The translations under genes and the position numbers were made by a program. From Ceratodon purpureus (Eukaryota > Streptophyta > Bryopsida > Pseudoditrichales > Ditrichaceae), in the NCBI GenBank assembly GCA_014871385.1, contig CM026426.1:70847287-70911286 (forward strand): a stretch of DNA of 64,000 nucleotides, read 5' to 3'. The notes beneath the pieces were generated by a model. The model was given only the letters and a program-made list of their open reading frames with translations, was not told the origin of the DNA and ran no database searches. Positions 11,317-23,000 of this stretch are shown in pieces (positions within the stretch are counted from its first letter, which is position 1; the number at the start of each line of letters is the position of its first letter).

Positions 11317-12403
11317 ATGGATATTCCTGCACACTTTTCTAAGGAAATCAAGGAATCCATCACAATACAAGCCATGCTTGCTAAACAAGCCCTGCAAAAG
11401 GAAGTTATCACTGGATGGAACCATGGAGCCAAAGACAAGGTGGAATCAGTAAACCAGTGGACCCTTGAAAACCCCAGGTACATCAAAATTAATGCCGATG
11501 CACCAAACCAAGTTAGGAAAGCTGCGATTGAATTGTTCTATAATTACCAAGATATTTTTGCATGCGAACATGAGGACCTAAAAGGAATACCACGGACGTT
11601 AGCAAAACACACCATTGACCTGGTACCAAATGCTACCATAGTACAACAACGAGGGTGCCGTATGAATCCCAACTATGCAGTACGGGTCAAAGCTGAATTA
11701 GATAAACTTCTTAAAGCTAAATTCATATCACCCGTGGACGCGGCTCCTTGGTTGTCTCCATATGGCGATCATACCTTAGATAAATGGAACAATCAGAATC
11801 TGTGTTGATTTCCAAAAACTAAATGCCACAACCAAGAAGGACCAGTACCCCCTGCCTTACATAGAAGAAATTATTGATGAAGTAGTAGGCCACGAAATGT
11901 ACTCTTTTTTGGATTGTTTCTCAAGATATTACCAGGTAGCCATGGCAGAACAAGATAAAAAGAAAATGGGTTTCTCAACCGAATGGGGACCTTAATAGTT
12001 TGAAAGGATGTCCTTTGGAGCCAAAAATGCTCCCATGACTTTCCAACATGTTATGGAATTAATCTTTAGACCCCACCTGAAAAGATTTTTTTGAATTTAT
12101 TTAGATGATGGCACAGTTTATGGACAAATGAAGGATCATATCACTCACCTTCAACAAATCTTCCATGCATGCCGAGCTAACGGAGTTAGCTTAAACGCCT
12201 AAAAGTGTATGTGTAAGGTAATCTTGGGCTATATCGTATGTAAAAACGGAAAACTCCTTGACACTGAGAATATCAAGGACATTCTGGAGATCACGCCTCC
12301 CACGGATCAGAAGGGCGTCCAAAGTCTCTTGGGATTGTTACAATTCAATAGAATATACATTGAGAAACTGGCTCGTATTATTGCTTCCATAAACTGGACT
12401 TAA
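11317..12403 (+). pseudogene. Ty3 copy 1 reverse transcriptase remnant
   Basis: The RT start (HTIDLVPNA, RMNPNYAVRVKAELDKLL) is followed after a frameshift by YPLPYIEEIIDEV, YSFLDCFSRYYQV, and the polymerase motif YLDD near 12,099. The thumb/connection (ITPPTDQKGVQSLLGLL) comes next. Stops near 11,995, 12,094 and 12,200 and the frameshift near 11,770 inactivate it. Confidence 0.85.
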
Positions 12404-12458
12404 CCATAACAAAGTATAAAAATATCCAAAGGATTGGACCCTTGCAGCCCAGACGGCC

Positions 12459-12923
12459 TTGGAAAAAATCAAGGTTGCATACTCTAATGCTCCAATATTG
12501 ATTGCCCTTGACTGGACGAAGCCGCTCCATGTACACATGGATGCATCTAACATTGCCGTGGGAGTCATGTTAGCTCAAATCTTGAACGGAAAGTATGATC
12601 AGCCTGTCCCATATGCTAGTCGCCTATTAAACCAAGCACAAAGAAATTATTCCACGACCAAGAGAGAAGCCTTGGCCATGATTTGAGCTGTCAAGAAATT
12701 CCAACATTGCTTGTTAGGAAACAAATTTGGTTTCATGGTAGACCATCGTAGTTTGTCTTACCTGGTAAACCAGCCCCTGGTCATCCGCCGTGTAGCTCGC
12801 TGGATAATGATCCTCCTCGAATATGATTTTGAAGTAGTTTACGTCCCAGGTAACAGACATATAGTTGCCGACTATCTGTATAGGGATTCCAAGACTCTAG
12901 ACTACCAAGGAAGGCATCGATGA
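12459..12923 (+). pseudogene. Ty3 copy 1 RNase H remnant
   Basis: HMDASNIAVGVMLAQ, YASRLLNQAQRNYSTTKREALAMI and DHRSLSYL are the standard Ty3 RNase H blocks. One TGA at 12,684 interrupts the frame. It ends at PGNRHIVADYLYR, just before the deletion of the integrase core. Confidence 0.85.
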
Positions 12924-12939
12924 CTCCTTCAACGAGGCG

Positions 12940-13365
12940 TATATCCAAGCAGCTAGTCTCGAAATGGTATATGGTACCCGACCCCTCTTACCCACTGAAT
13001 ATGTTGCCCCAACATTTGAGACCTTGCACCCCAAGGATTACACCCCCCACTGGGTCCTTGCTGCCCGTATCTAAGATATTCATTATTTAGAAGAAGTACG
13101 AGCATTTTCTATGAAAAATATCGCCCACAAAGAGGAATTCACTACGCTGTATTTTCAAGCGACCAAGCCTCCCAAAACTTTTCGGAAAGGCGATCAAGTG
13201 TTATGGTGTCCTAGGGACCTAAAGATACGCAAAACCAAGTTTGAGTCCATTTGGCATGGTCTTTACAGGTTGCAATTGGTCCTGCACAATAATACTTTCC
13301 ACCTAGTAAATAGTGATAACTTTAACAACCAAGCAACTATCGTCAATAGTAAAGAGAGGATTTAA
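12940..13365 (+). pseudogene. Ty3 copy 1 integrase C-terminal fragment
   Basis: The segment starts with the end of the integrase core (MVYGTRPLLPTEYVAP) and continues into the C-terminal domain (FRKGDQVLWCPRDLKIRKTK). Only one stop (near 13,072) lies inside. The H2C2 finger and all catalytic residues are missing, so about 1 kb was deleted just upstream. Confidence 0.75.
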
Positions 13366-14285
13366 ACACTAAACCGTAGCCTTCACAATCCCATCAAAAC
13401 CCAACAAAACCCAACTTAACTAAGTGCTTCAAACCCTCATAGAGTGCTGGAAATGTACAATACTAGTGCAAAAAGAGGTCAAAACTGCATAAAATAGGTC
13501 AAAACAGCCCCAAAACATGGTATAGCAGTTCCTAACAATTCTCAGACCTCCCTGACTCTACCTGCTCTAGTGTAGAATGATTACAGGAAATCCTAACCTT
13601 GCCTCTTAAACCCCCTGAAAATTGACAGAATCATGCAGTTGACTCCGACAGAGTTCATCCAGTCGGCTGACAGAGTTCATCTGCAGGAACTGGATGGCTC
13701 TCGGCAAACTTCCTGGATGAAACTGAGAGGGGACTGGATGGGGCTAAAGGAAGAGACGAGTTGGGTCTCCGGTTAACATTATCCCCTTTCTCCTGTAGTC
13801 AAATCGTCATAACGCGTCGACACTAAGGAAGAGGGTGGTAAATGGAAAGAAGGCAAAGCGGCATGGATTAAGGCAAACTGTCTATACAAGGAAATGTTGG
13901 AGAAGCAAAGAAATCCTTGGTATCAAACACATGGAATTCCTACCTAATTAGCAGTAATCCTAACTCCTACTGTGAAGTCGTCCATTGGTGGTGTTGCTCT
14001 AGCTTTAGCCCATCGTTGGAGCTTAAGTTTGAAACAGTTGACTCCATAGAAGTTGGCTGTGTAAAAGTTGGCTTCGTAGAAGCTGTAATGGCGCCCTGAT
14101 AATCATCCTGAGAGCCCTCTGAAGAAGGCTGTGGCAGTTAGCTTGGTAAACGAGTTGGCTTACATGAGCCACCTAGGGAGCTGCCTCCTGGAATTGTGAC
14201 TTCACTGTCTAGAACAGTTGGGCAATGAGAGCAGTGAAAATGCTCCTACCTTACTACTGTCTACTCTGCTGCCAAGATTGTCTCC
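13366..14285. other. No gene seen
   Basis: There are only short frames without motifs. Near 13,640-13,740 a few imperfect repeats of a cagagttcat/actggatg type occur. No LTR match to the region before 9,199 was recognised. Confidence 0.3.
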
Positions 14286-15130
14286 CTCAATGCAGTGTTG
14301 AAAAATAGCAGCTGCTGCTTGAATCTGATGGCATCCTATAACGCTTGTACCATCACCTTCTCCTCTTCTGTAATCAAGCTGACTCTAGAGCCCTCTTCCA
14401 GAACTTCGTTCTCAAAGGTCGAATCCTCCACCTGTACAAGAACCATAAGGAGACCAAGATCAATATCCACAGCTCCGACAACCGTCGTAGGCTGTATCCG
14501 TGAATCATTGGAGACCCTTGGAATCAACTCAAGTGAACCCAGTTTGACAGTCGGCTCGGCATGGTCAGATGGTGCAAGAAGCTCTACTGAGTCTACAGTC
14601 GCAGTCGGCTTGCATGCACTTGCTCGGAATACTTGACTCATCACGTACTCTGTGAGAGTAGGGGCCACTGCCAATAGTTGTCCTAACGACATTGTAATGG
14701 AGGTCTCTTGGATTTGGCGGCTGATCTTCTGCACCAAAGCTTCTAGCTAGGTTCCGAGAAGACTCTCCATCTTTACGTCAGGCGCCTTCTTGAAGATATC
14801 CTGTAGACAATGAGCGTTAGAAAAACCATCCCAGTCACCATGTAGTATTGGTGCTGCATGTGCGTTGGCTTCCAAGTTGGCAGTTGCGGCCCTCTGAATC
14901 TTGTCCTGTGCCTCTTTATTTTCCAACAGGAGGCCAACCTTCACTCGTGCAGCTCTAGTCAGTGTAATTGCCACCTCAGGGTCTTTTAGCTCCTGTAGTT
15001 CGACATTATTGACACCTACAATATCACTACCAAGATATTTAGATGCCACAAACCGCTCAAACCTCAACATGTAAGGACAGTTGCGCATTTGATGGTCGGT
15101 CTCGTCGGTCTCGTCGCAGTAAAGCAACTA
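14286..15130 (-). pseudogene. Minus-strand Ty3 gag/protease-linker fragment
   Basis: Read on the minus strand, a decayed zinc knuckle (YCDETDETDHQMRNCP, the usual first Cys replaced) comes first. A helical segment follows, then after one stop SITMSLGQLLAVAPTLTEYV, a gag-end segment seen before the protease in some Ty3-type polyproteins. A six-base duplication makes the DETDET repeat. No reverse transcriptase follows, so this is a fragment. It is not close to the Ty3 copies at 9 and 62 kb. Confidence 0.45.
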
Positions 15131-16188
15131 TCGTTTTGGCCAGAGCCATCATGCTATTATCCTCAAGGTCGGCTGTCAACATGTTGGCAGTTAACAGGTC
15201 GGCTAGAGTTGCTGCCGTTTTGCTCAGCTACTTCACATGTGTTTAAAGATGTTATCCGTTCATCTTTGCGGCACGTAGTTGCATGAAGTCATGACACCAC
15301 AAATGACATTCCATGAGGCAATGTGGGAGAGATGGTGGACCGCACAAATCACCAAAAAGGGAGGGGACGGCGTCATTGAGGCTGCATAAAAGGCTGGGCC
15401 CACACCATTTATAACCGCATTGGCCTAACGCATAGGTGTGAGTGGGGAAAACCAACAATTGGGAATTCTTTGACATTTACTCACCTACTATCTAAAGAAT
15501 GCAATACCAAAGTGAATGCATTCTCTTGGATGACCCACGATTATAAAGAGGAGGTGAAGGCACGCAAAATCAAAATCGAAAAGAAAAAAAAGAAAAAAAG
15601 AAAAAACTCAACAAACCCAGCCCTTCTCTCTGCACAGTCCGGCTGCAGCAAGGCTCGCCGATCTCTTAACTGCGGGGGGAAGCTTTAACTACAGCGATGG
15701 TCAAAATATCTCAAAGAGGAGGACGGCTTGGGAATGCCATGTGTCCAACGCGGGATAGCGCGTCCCCTGCGCTGGAGCACCGCTGCTGGACTAGGAGGCC
15801 GCGTCAAGCGAAGGCGCTTGGAGGCCGCGTCAAGCGTGGGATCTGGAGCCATGCTTGACGACCACGGCTGTAGATGCTCTTATCGTACAAAGCATATGAC
15901 AATACTGCAGACTGTGAATTGAGGACTGAGCAGGTCTTAGATTCCAAGCTGTGTGGCACCCAAAAAAAAAATTCTCTCCAAAGTCAACAAAGACAAGACC
16001 ATGTGAGTGCACCTTCCAACCTACAAAAGAAGTCTAGATGTTCATGAACAAAGTAAACACTCTAAATCTAAACTCATTGCTTGACAACTTCAACATACAT
16101 ATGCACCTATAAAATGAAGTCATGACATTAGAGTCTCATCTTTTGAGTTTTTGCTATCATACCTTGTTGCAAGCTTGAGTAGGTTGAG
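15131..16188. other. No gene seen; possible 5' region of piggyBac copy 2
   Basis: It contains a poly-purine A/G tract (about 15,575-15,610) and a 17-bp direct repeat GGAGGCCGCGTCAAGCG near 15,800. By analogy with copy 1, the left end and leader of piggyBac copy 2 should lie here. No TTAA followed by CCCCTAAA was found, so the end is deleted or diverged. Confidence 0.3.
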
Positions 16189-17230
16189 ATGCCACGACGG
16201 AAATCTACATCATGGAGGGGAAAAGAGGTAAGATTCAAATTTGAGCAGTGTCTATAGGTTGTAGAGTGATGAAAGATGTGTCTATGTGATGCTCACTCAT
16301 ACATGTGTTTCTTGGTTTTTGTAGGAAAGTTTCTTGAAGGTTCCAAGAAGGAGCTCTTGAATACATTCACTACAAGCACCAACATCCTCCAATCCTCTAC
16401 CTCCATCCTCACTTCCATCCCCACCCTCCCCTTCTTCTCCACCTTCACTTCCAATACCAACTTCACCACCTCCAATACTTCCTACAGATGATCATGTTGA
16501 TATATACACATTATTGGAGCAAGCAATAGGAGAACCCAACCTTGACTTCATGGATAGCCAAGAGATTCTTGAAAATGCAGGGAGGGCAAGTTCATGTGAG
16601 GAACTTGAAGAAGACAGTTTTGATGAAGGAGACTATGCTTTTGATGAAGACAGAACTTTGGAGGAACTGTGGTGGCCTGAGGAGACAAACTACACTGTGG
16701 AACAATATGAAGCTCGATCTAAGAAGAGAACTAAAGGGTCGCAGAGGTGGAGGAGGAGCAAGGGACATGTTGGAGAGAGTAGCTATGGTGGAGAACAGGG
16801 TCTGCAAAACGAAATTCTGGAGGCCGCATCAACATTGCAGCGTGTTGGTCCTGCGGTGGGGCGCGAGCAGAGCGAGGACCGCTGGAAGGGGGGGGGGGGG
16901 GAAGGGTTGATCTGCATGGTGGGGGCAATTTCAAAGGAGGCGGACATCGCGCTGGTATAGCTGGGTGTGCCAGCACAGATGGGAAGCCAGGATTGGGTTG
17001 GAGGGGGAAAGCCTCCGAGACTTGGCAGATCGGGAGCCAGAAAGTTGGTGGGCGACGGGATCGGGATGGAGACATCAGGGGGAGCGGGGTGGGAACTACA
17101 GGAGGACATAGAACGGGGTACAGGGTTGGAGGGGGTGGGGCAGGATATGGGGTTGGGGGGGATGGAGTGGTTCCTGTAGCAGGGCAAGAGGGTTTTCTAG
17201 GGAACGTTGAAGGGATTTTGGATGATAGGG
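16189..17230 (+). pseudogene. piggyBac copy 2, transposase N-terminal part (left of insertion)
   Basis: A short first exon (16,189-16,227, MPRRKSTSWRGKE) ends at a GTAAG donor. The acceptor is TTTTTGTAG at 16,324. Exon 2 carries a Pro/Ser-rich stretch and LEELWWPEE, matching LEALLWPPE of copy 1. A Gly-rich linker follows. There is one TGA near 16,358. The frame changes exactly at a G14 run (16,888-16,901): the frame before it closes soon after, and the frame after it stays open to 17,230. The frame continues beyond the 14.5-kb insertion at 31,744. This is the DNA-binding-poor N-terminal region of a piggyBac transposase. Confidence 0.7.
17227..17230. repeat. Target-site duplication AGGG, left copy
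   Basis: AGGG directly before the left TIR of the 14.5-kb element; the second copy is at 31,744-31,747. Confidence 0.7.
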
Positions 17231-17248
17231 GGGTGGAAGTACACTAGA
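17231..17248 (+). repeat. Left TIR of the 14.5-kb element
   Basis: GGGTGGAAGTACACTAGA, inverted without mismatch at 31,726-31,743. Further subterminal GTAC words follow at about 17,274, 17,296, 17,306 and 17,316. Confidence 0.85.
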
Positions 17249-17639
17249 GGTAGTGCAGTTTTGGCAAAACTCCAGTGTACCATTGAGACCTTTTAGTACT
17301 AAAGTGTACAATAAGTACTCTGCCTTACTCAATCTGAGCCGTTGAAATTCCTTGGGAGAAGAGAGGTTACGCGATTGGGATCAGCCAATCATGATAGTCT
17401 ATTCTGACACTATGGATTCGCTTTGATTTAGATCCATATGGGCCAGCACATCTCGACATGACATGTGGCGGAATTCAAATACATGGAGCGGCGGGAGTTG
17501 ATGTCCAGCCTCGGCGGCAGGATCTGCGATTCATTGAAGCACTTAGCATCCTAGCCTTGAACAGATACGGTTTCCGAGATTGGTCATTTGATTACAATCA
17601 TCCTTCTAATGTGCAATCATCCTGCTCTTGAAAATTGTA

Positions 17640-19620
17640 TATTCGTTAAAGGTCTCAAAGTTATGGACTTGTCTCCACTTCACGTTTTTTTTAGATGAAC
17701 TTGGGATGAAGTCTAGTTCAGTCAAGTGATTGGTTGTTTGAAGCATTCCAAAATATTATGCAAGCTTTGAAATTAAATTATAGCATGGCTCTAATAAAAT
17801 TTTCTTTTTAATACGTTGTCATAAAAAATATAAATTGAAAACCATGAGTATCGATTATTTATACACTTGTTTTTTTAGAATTGTATATGGTTCCTAATTT
17901 AGTATTTTGAAAATAAACCTCCGTACTTGAATTGAGATTTCTTCCTAGAATTCATCATTTTATAAAAGAGAACATGAGAAGTTAAGATATTAGCATGGTG
18001 GGAAAAGGAGAATGCAAGAAAGTAATCTATACAACATGTTTAATTTTTGGTTTTTTACTTTTTTTCATGTATAGCTTTTTGAAGTTGTTTTAATAATAAT
18101 ATAAAAATTAAAATTAAAATATGGACATCATTTCCTCCCCCCCTAAAATAACATATTAAATATTAAGACCAAAGAAGGAAAAAATTGAAAGGAAAAAGGA
18201 AATAGAAGAAGAAAATAAAAATAATAGAAGGATAAATAAAATAGAAACAGATATGAAATACGATAATAAAAGAAGGAAGAAAAATAAGTAAAATGGAAAA
18301 AAGTAGAAGAAAAAAATAACAATAGTAGAAGGATTAAAAAAAGAGACAAATATGAAATATGGTGATAAAAGAACAAAGGGGAAAAAATTATAAAAAGTGA
18401 AAAAAATTAGTTAAAGGATGAAGGAATACTATATTGAAGTGTGATGTAATAGAGAAATGAAAGTGAATTCCCTAGAGTTATGGGTGCCAATGGATTCTTG
18501 TCATAGCAATTTGAAAATAGAATATTCTAAAATAAAGGTAGATATGTTTATATGTATTTTTTTCTTTAAATAAGGCATGAGACGTTAGAAATTAGCATGA
18601 TGGAAAAAGTATAGCGTGCAAAATCAAACTATGAGATAGTTAATATATTCATTTAACATGTGCAACTACTTTAAGATATTTTATTAATAGAGAGATAAAT
18701 TTAAAAATAAATGAATGAACGTCATTTTGTGCGCCCCTTCTTAAGAGTTGATATGATATATCAAAAAAGAAGAACGAAAAAAAAAATAGATCAAGATTAT
18801 TAGAAAAAATAATAGACCAAGATTATTTCTTCCCCCCTTTAAATAAAATATGAAACATTTAAAGAAACAGAAGAAGTGAAAGAATTGAGAAGGACATTTT
18901 TCCAAAGACGAAAGATCAAGATATTGTAGAGATTGCTTTATAAATGTTGTTCATTTAAAAATGGAAAAAAAACGAGATCTATTTTAAGTTTATTTGATGA
19001 TAGGAAATTAGAAAAAAATCAATAGACAAATTTTGTTGTCTTCCCCACGTTAAATAAGATGAAAAACTAGAAAAGAATTAATTTAAAAAAATCAACGTTC
19101 CTTCAAGGACAAAAATAGAAGTTACTGAAGAGTGGCGTAATTGTGAAATCAAAGTGAAGTAAAAGTATTTTAGTTGGTTTTCATTTACGACTACTTGAAG
19201 GAAAAATAATTAAAAAGTGGTACGCATTGATGTAACAATTTAGATACCTGAATCTCATTTTTGCAAAAAGGAAAGAAATAAAAAATTGAAGGGATGAATG
19301 AAAAAATTTCATTTGAAAATGCTTTTTTTCAACGTTATTAGACCAATTTAATTCTAAGATGAAATAATACTTTGAGAGATTTTCTCATCATTCGAGTGGC
19401 GATCTACTTATGAAATTTTGATTATGTGTAGTAAATATTTTATTATTCTTGGAAACCCTCACCGTACTGTATAATGTCATTGTGAAAACGCGGAAAATTT
19501 ATTTAAAGCTTCACATGTAAGTTTAAAGTTACAAGAATTTTTTTAGGCATTTTTAAATTTTTGGGGATTTTTTAAGAATGGTAATTAAGTAAATTAGTCA
19601 GATTTAGGATAAGATAGAAT
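17640..19620. other. AT-rich left arm of the 14.5-kb element, no gene
   Basis: This is about 2 kb of strongly A/T-rich, partly purine-only sequence without supported frames. Around 18,190-18,400 a unit of roughly 110 bp (aatagaagg...gatatgaaatac) occurs twice with mismatches. The contrast with the GC-rich coding part that starts at 20 kb is sharp. Confidence 0.5.
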
Positions 19621-19727
19621 TAAGTGTGGGAGTATACCACCAAATGTGAATTGATGTTAACACGCAACGGTAGCTGGAAATTTTTGAAGTGACGGCTTAG
19701 AAAATGGCGGGAAGTGATTACCCACCA

Positions 19728-19845
19728 GAGTGACCGGCGGTCACCGGTTACCGTCGAGGGAGAATGTGGAGGTGACCGGTGACCGGCGGTGGGCATGTTG
19801 TGAAATTTGTTGGGTGACCGGTGGTCGGAGGTCACCTTTGTCTCG
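19728..19845. repeat. GGTGACCGG repeat cluster upstream of cargo gene
   Basis: GTGACCGG/CCGGTCAC words occur in both orientations at least five times in about 120 bp, including the palindrome GGTGACCGGTGACC-like arrays. It lies about 250 bp before the cargo-gene start, so it may be a promoter or operator-like array. Confidence 0.5.
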
Positions 19846-20089
19846 CACCTCCCGAGTTGGGGGTCGAGGTCTGCCATGCTTGTGGAGTCTGCGAGCTGCG
19901 CCTCAACCAGGGATGGCGGGTGGGGATTGCTAGGGGTAATGGTTTAGGGTTTTAGTTAGCCGTAATGTGGGTTTCTACGGGTGTTGGTCGGCTTGGATTG
20001 TGAGGGTTTTGGTTAGCTTGGCGAGTGTTGGTTAGCTTGGCGCCGTGACGATGTCTTGGAGGTAGCTCGAGGAATTGGGTGGGGCAGCG

Positions 20090-23000
20090 ATGGAGCGCAG
20101 CCAAAGCGCGCCCTCTGGAGACAGGGACAGCGCAAGGAGGGGGAGAAGTAAGGGAGCGCGAGAGAGAAGAAGTCGAGGTGTGGGGAGCGATGAAGATGAA
20201 GGGGGAAGGGAGGGTCTGCGGAAGAAGGCACAAGGGGAGGGAGCCGGAGGAGGGACACCTGCGAGCGAGCCTGCTGTCGAGGAGATCGAGAAGAAGGGGA
20301 GAGGAACGAGCCGAGGGAGGGCACCAAGCCGGGACGCGGAGGAGGGAGAACCAGCCGCAGGCTCGAGGTCCACAGCAAAGAAGAAGGGAAAGGGACCGGT
20401 GCGGTCCGAGAAGGCCTTCCTGTGCGTGGAGGACGTTGATGAAGAAATCGACAGGTTGAAGAAGCCTCCACGGGAGCTGAAGAAGGCAGATTTTGCAGCA
20501 GAGTATGGACTCTCCAACGAGGGAGACAATCCCCACCACTTTCGTCGCGGAACAGTCTCCTCCGACACGGTGCGTAGGTTATTTGGTAAACCGTATGGGG
20601 ATGGGGGCCGTAGCGGATTCTATTGGCAGGGCTGCGAGGTTCAAGAGGTGGTGGATAGGGTGAAGTACTTGCACCCGATTCTGTACCAGCACGAAGAAGA
20701 GGAGAATCCAAACCTCATTACCATCAGGTTTGCGGAAGGAGTTGCTTTGGAGTACGAAGAGGGTGGAGGTCGGGTGAATTGGTGTGCATTCGGGGAGGAG
20801 ACTAACAAGCGACAAAGGAGTCGGTACAAGTTAGATCAAGGGAAGTTGGAGGAGCTGAGGAAGAGTATCGCAGATTCCAAGTGCGAAGAGGGGAAGAAGA
20901 AGGTGGACGTGCGAGGAAAGGAGTGGCGCGGCATCAAGGTTGAGCCCGGTTGGGAAGGGAAGGGGGAGCAAGGGGACGTGCTGAGGGTGCGGGGTCGTGG
21001 GGCACCGGGTGAATCAAGGGGGGGACTTGAATCAGCCATGGCCTCGGGTGTGTGTTTGCAGGAGGATGCGCAGGCATGTGATCAGGGTAGAGGGAGGTTG
21101 GCCAAGGGGGCAGTGGAGGATCGGCTGCAATGCGTGGAAGGACTAATGCAGGACATCCATTTGGAGCAAAAGCACAAGCGGGAGCTGAAGAAGGAGGCGG
21201 CTCAACGGCTTGACCGCGCCGGTTGTAGCACCAAACAGTCTGAATGGGGCATGGGCCAGCTGAAGAAATAGGAGGAGCAGAAGACGGCATTGATAAGAAC
21301 ACTTGAGTCGCAAGGAGCGGATGTATATAAGGAGAAGATCAAGATGGAGGGAATTCAGGAGCAGCTAGCAGAGGAGGAGAAGATGGTCGCGGCCGCAAAG
21401 AAGGAGCTGCGGACGGCCGAGGCTGAGATCCAGGCGTTGACGAGGGAGTTGGACTCGGGCCAGCTGCAGTTTGATGCCCTTGCAGCAGAGAAGTTTCAAT
21501 TGAAGCAGGGGAGGAGCAATCTGAACTTCGCTCCAAGTCCAATGGTGTATGTGGCTGGGGAATCAATTCTGCCCGGGGTCGATTTTTTAGATGAGCCCTC
21601 GCAGATCAGGATTACAACTTGTTGCTTGTGTTCCTTCCCATTTCTGCAGAATGACATGGTTGTATCCTCCTGTAGACACTTGTATCATCCTTTTTGTGCT
21701 TCAGTTGTCTTCGTACAAAGTTGCAAGTGCGTGGCCACAGGGTGTGGGGAGATGTGTCACCCGGATTGGCACCGAAGTTTTGGCTGGGGGGAGCCACTTG
21801 CAGATTTGGTGGAGAAGGCTAGGATGCTAGGACTGGCCGAAGAAAGGAAGAGATTGATGGAAGAGAGAACAAACCAGGCTATGGCCAAGGTGCCTTCGGA
21901 TGGTAAGTTTGCTTAAACCTAATTTTCAGACTCTTATTATGTGTCTTGTTACTTGAATAGTCAATGTTGTACTTTGTAGGGATTTCAGAGCTCCTGTACT
22001 ACGTAGCTCAGATTGTAGTATGCGACTGTTCCACTTCTCGTGAGTTCTAGAAGTTTGTTATAGGAAGTATAACCAGTACACCCATTGGCTAGTAAGGTTG
22101 TACACTCCATATCTGTGGTTGCGATCACTCATCTGATCGTCATCTTAGAGAAGTTAAGCTTGCACAGTGTATAAGAAGGTCAATTTCACTAAAGACATGT
22201 GACTGAATGTATACCTTAGTGTCGAAGTCTAAGTGCAATATGTGTACAAGAAGTTGCTTTGATGAATTCCATAGATTAGTATGTAGTGCATAATACTTGG
22301 TGATTTCTGTTAGGCGCTGGAAATGTCATGTTTGTATATCAGTGTAAAAGTCTGAATGCAACATATGTACAAGAAGTTGCTTCACTGAATTCCATAGATT
22401 TCTGTGTGTTGCATAGTACTTGCAGGTAGTGGTTAGGCGCTGGAAATGTCATATTTGTATATTAGTGTTAAATTCAATAAATGCAACATGTGTACAAGAA
22501 GTTGCTTCACTAAATTCCATAGATTATTGTGTATTGCATAGTACTTGGTGACTTTGGTTAGGTGCTGGAAAAGTCATATTTGTATAGTAGGCCTAATCTT
22601 CAGGTACATGCGGCTACTTAGAGCAAGTATCTTATGTACTACATTGTGGTTGAAATGTACTTACGGTGCTGTACACAGACGACACTGTACTTGACGGAGC
22701 TACAACAGGTATTTCTTGTCTTTATTTAACTTGGTACTAGAAGTCCTACATGGTAAATATAGATTGAGTCCAGGTCCTACAGTACATTCTGAATTGCAGA
22801 CTTGTACAAATGGTCCACCAGTTCAAATCCAATAGGTAGTGACAGTAGTGGTTCATTTGTGCTAGTTGACTACAATTACATATAGTACTATGTGTAAAGA
22901 CTCTAATGTCCTGTGTCGTGGCAGGGTCTAGCCTCAGGTTTGCATCACCTAAGAAGGCTTTCAACAGCGCGGGAGGAGCAGTCGATTGGGGAACAAGCCA

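Larger units (their letters stand above)
9199..13365 (+). mobile_element. Ty3/gypsy-type retrotransposon, copy 1, decayed
   Basis: The order gag, protease, reverse transcriptase, RNase H, integrase C-terminus is typical of Ty3-type elements. The reading frame carries many stops and shifts. The integrase zinc finger and DDE core are absent: RNase H sequence ends near 12,920 and integrase C-terminal sequence begins near 12,945. A closely similar copy starts at 61.6 kb. No 3' LTR was recognised after 13,365. Confidence 0.9.

Noticed and set aside
9266..13365. Possible alternative genetic code (TAA/TAG read as sense) in the Ty3 copies
   Set aside because: The hAT, piggyBac, SET and DRIP frames are clean and end at ordinary stops, and many Ty3 stops replace Trp or Glu rather than Gln. 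Decay explains them.
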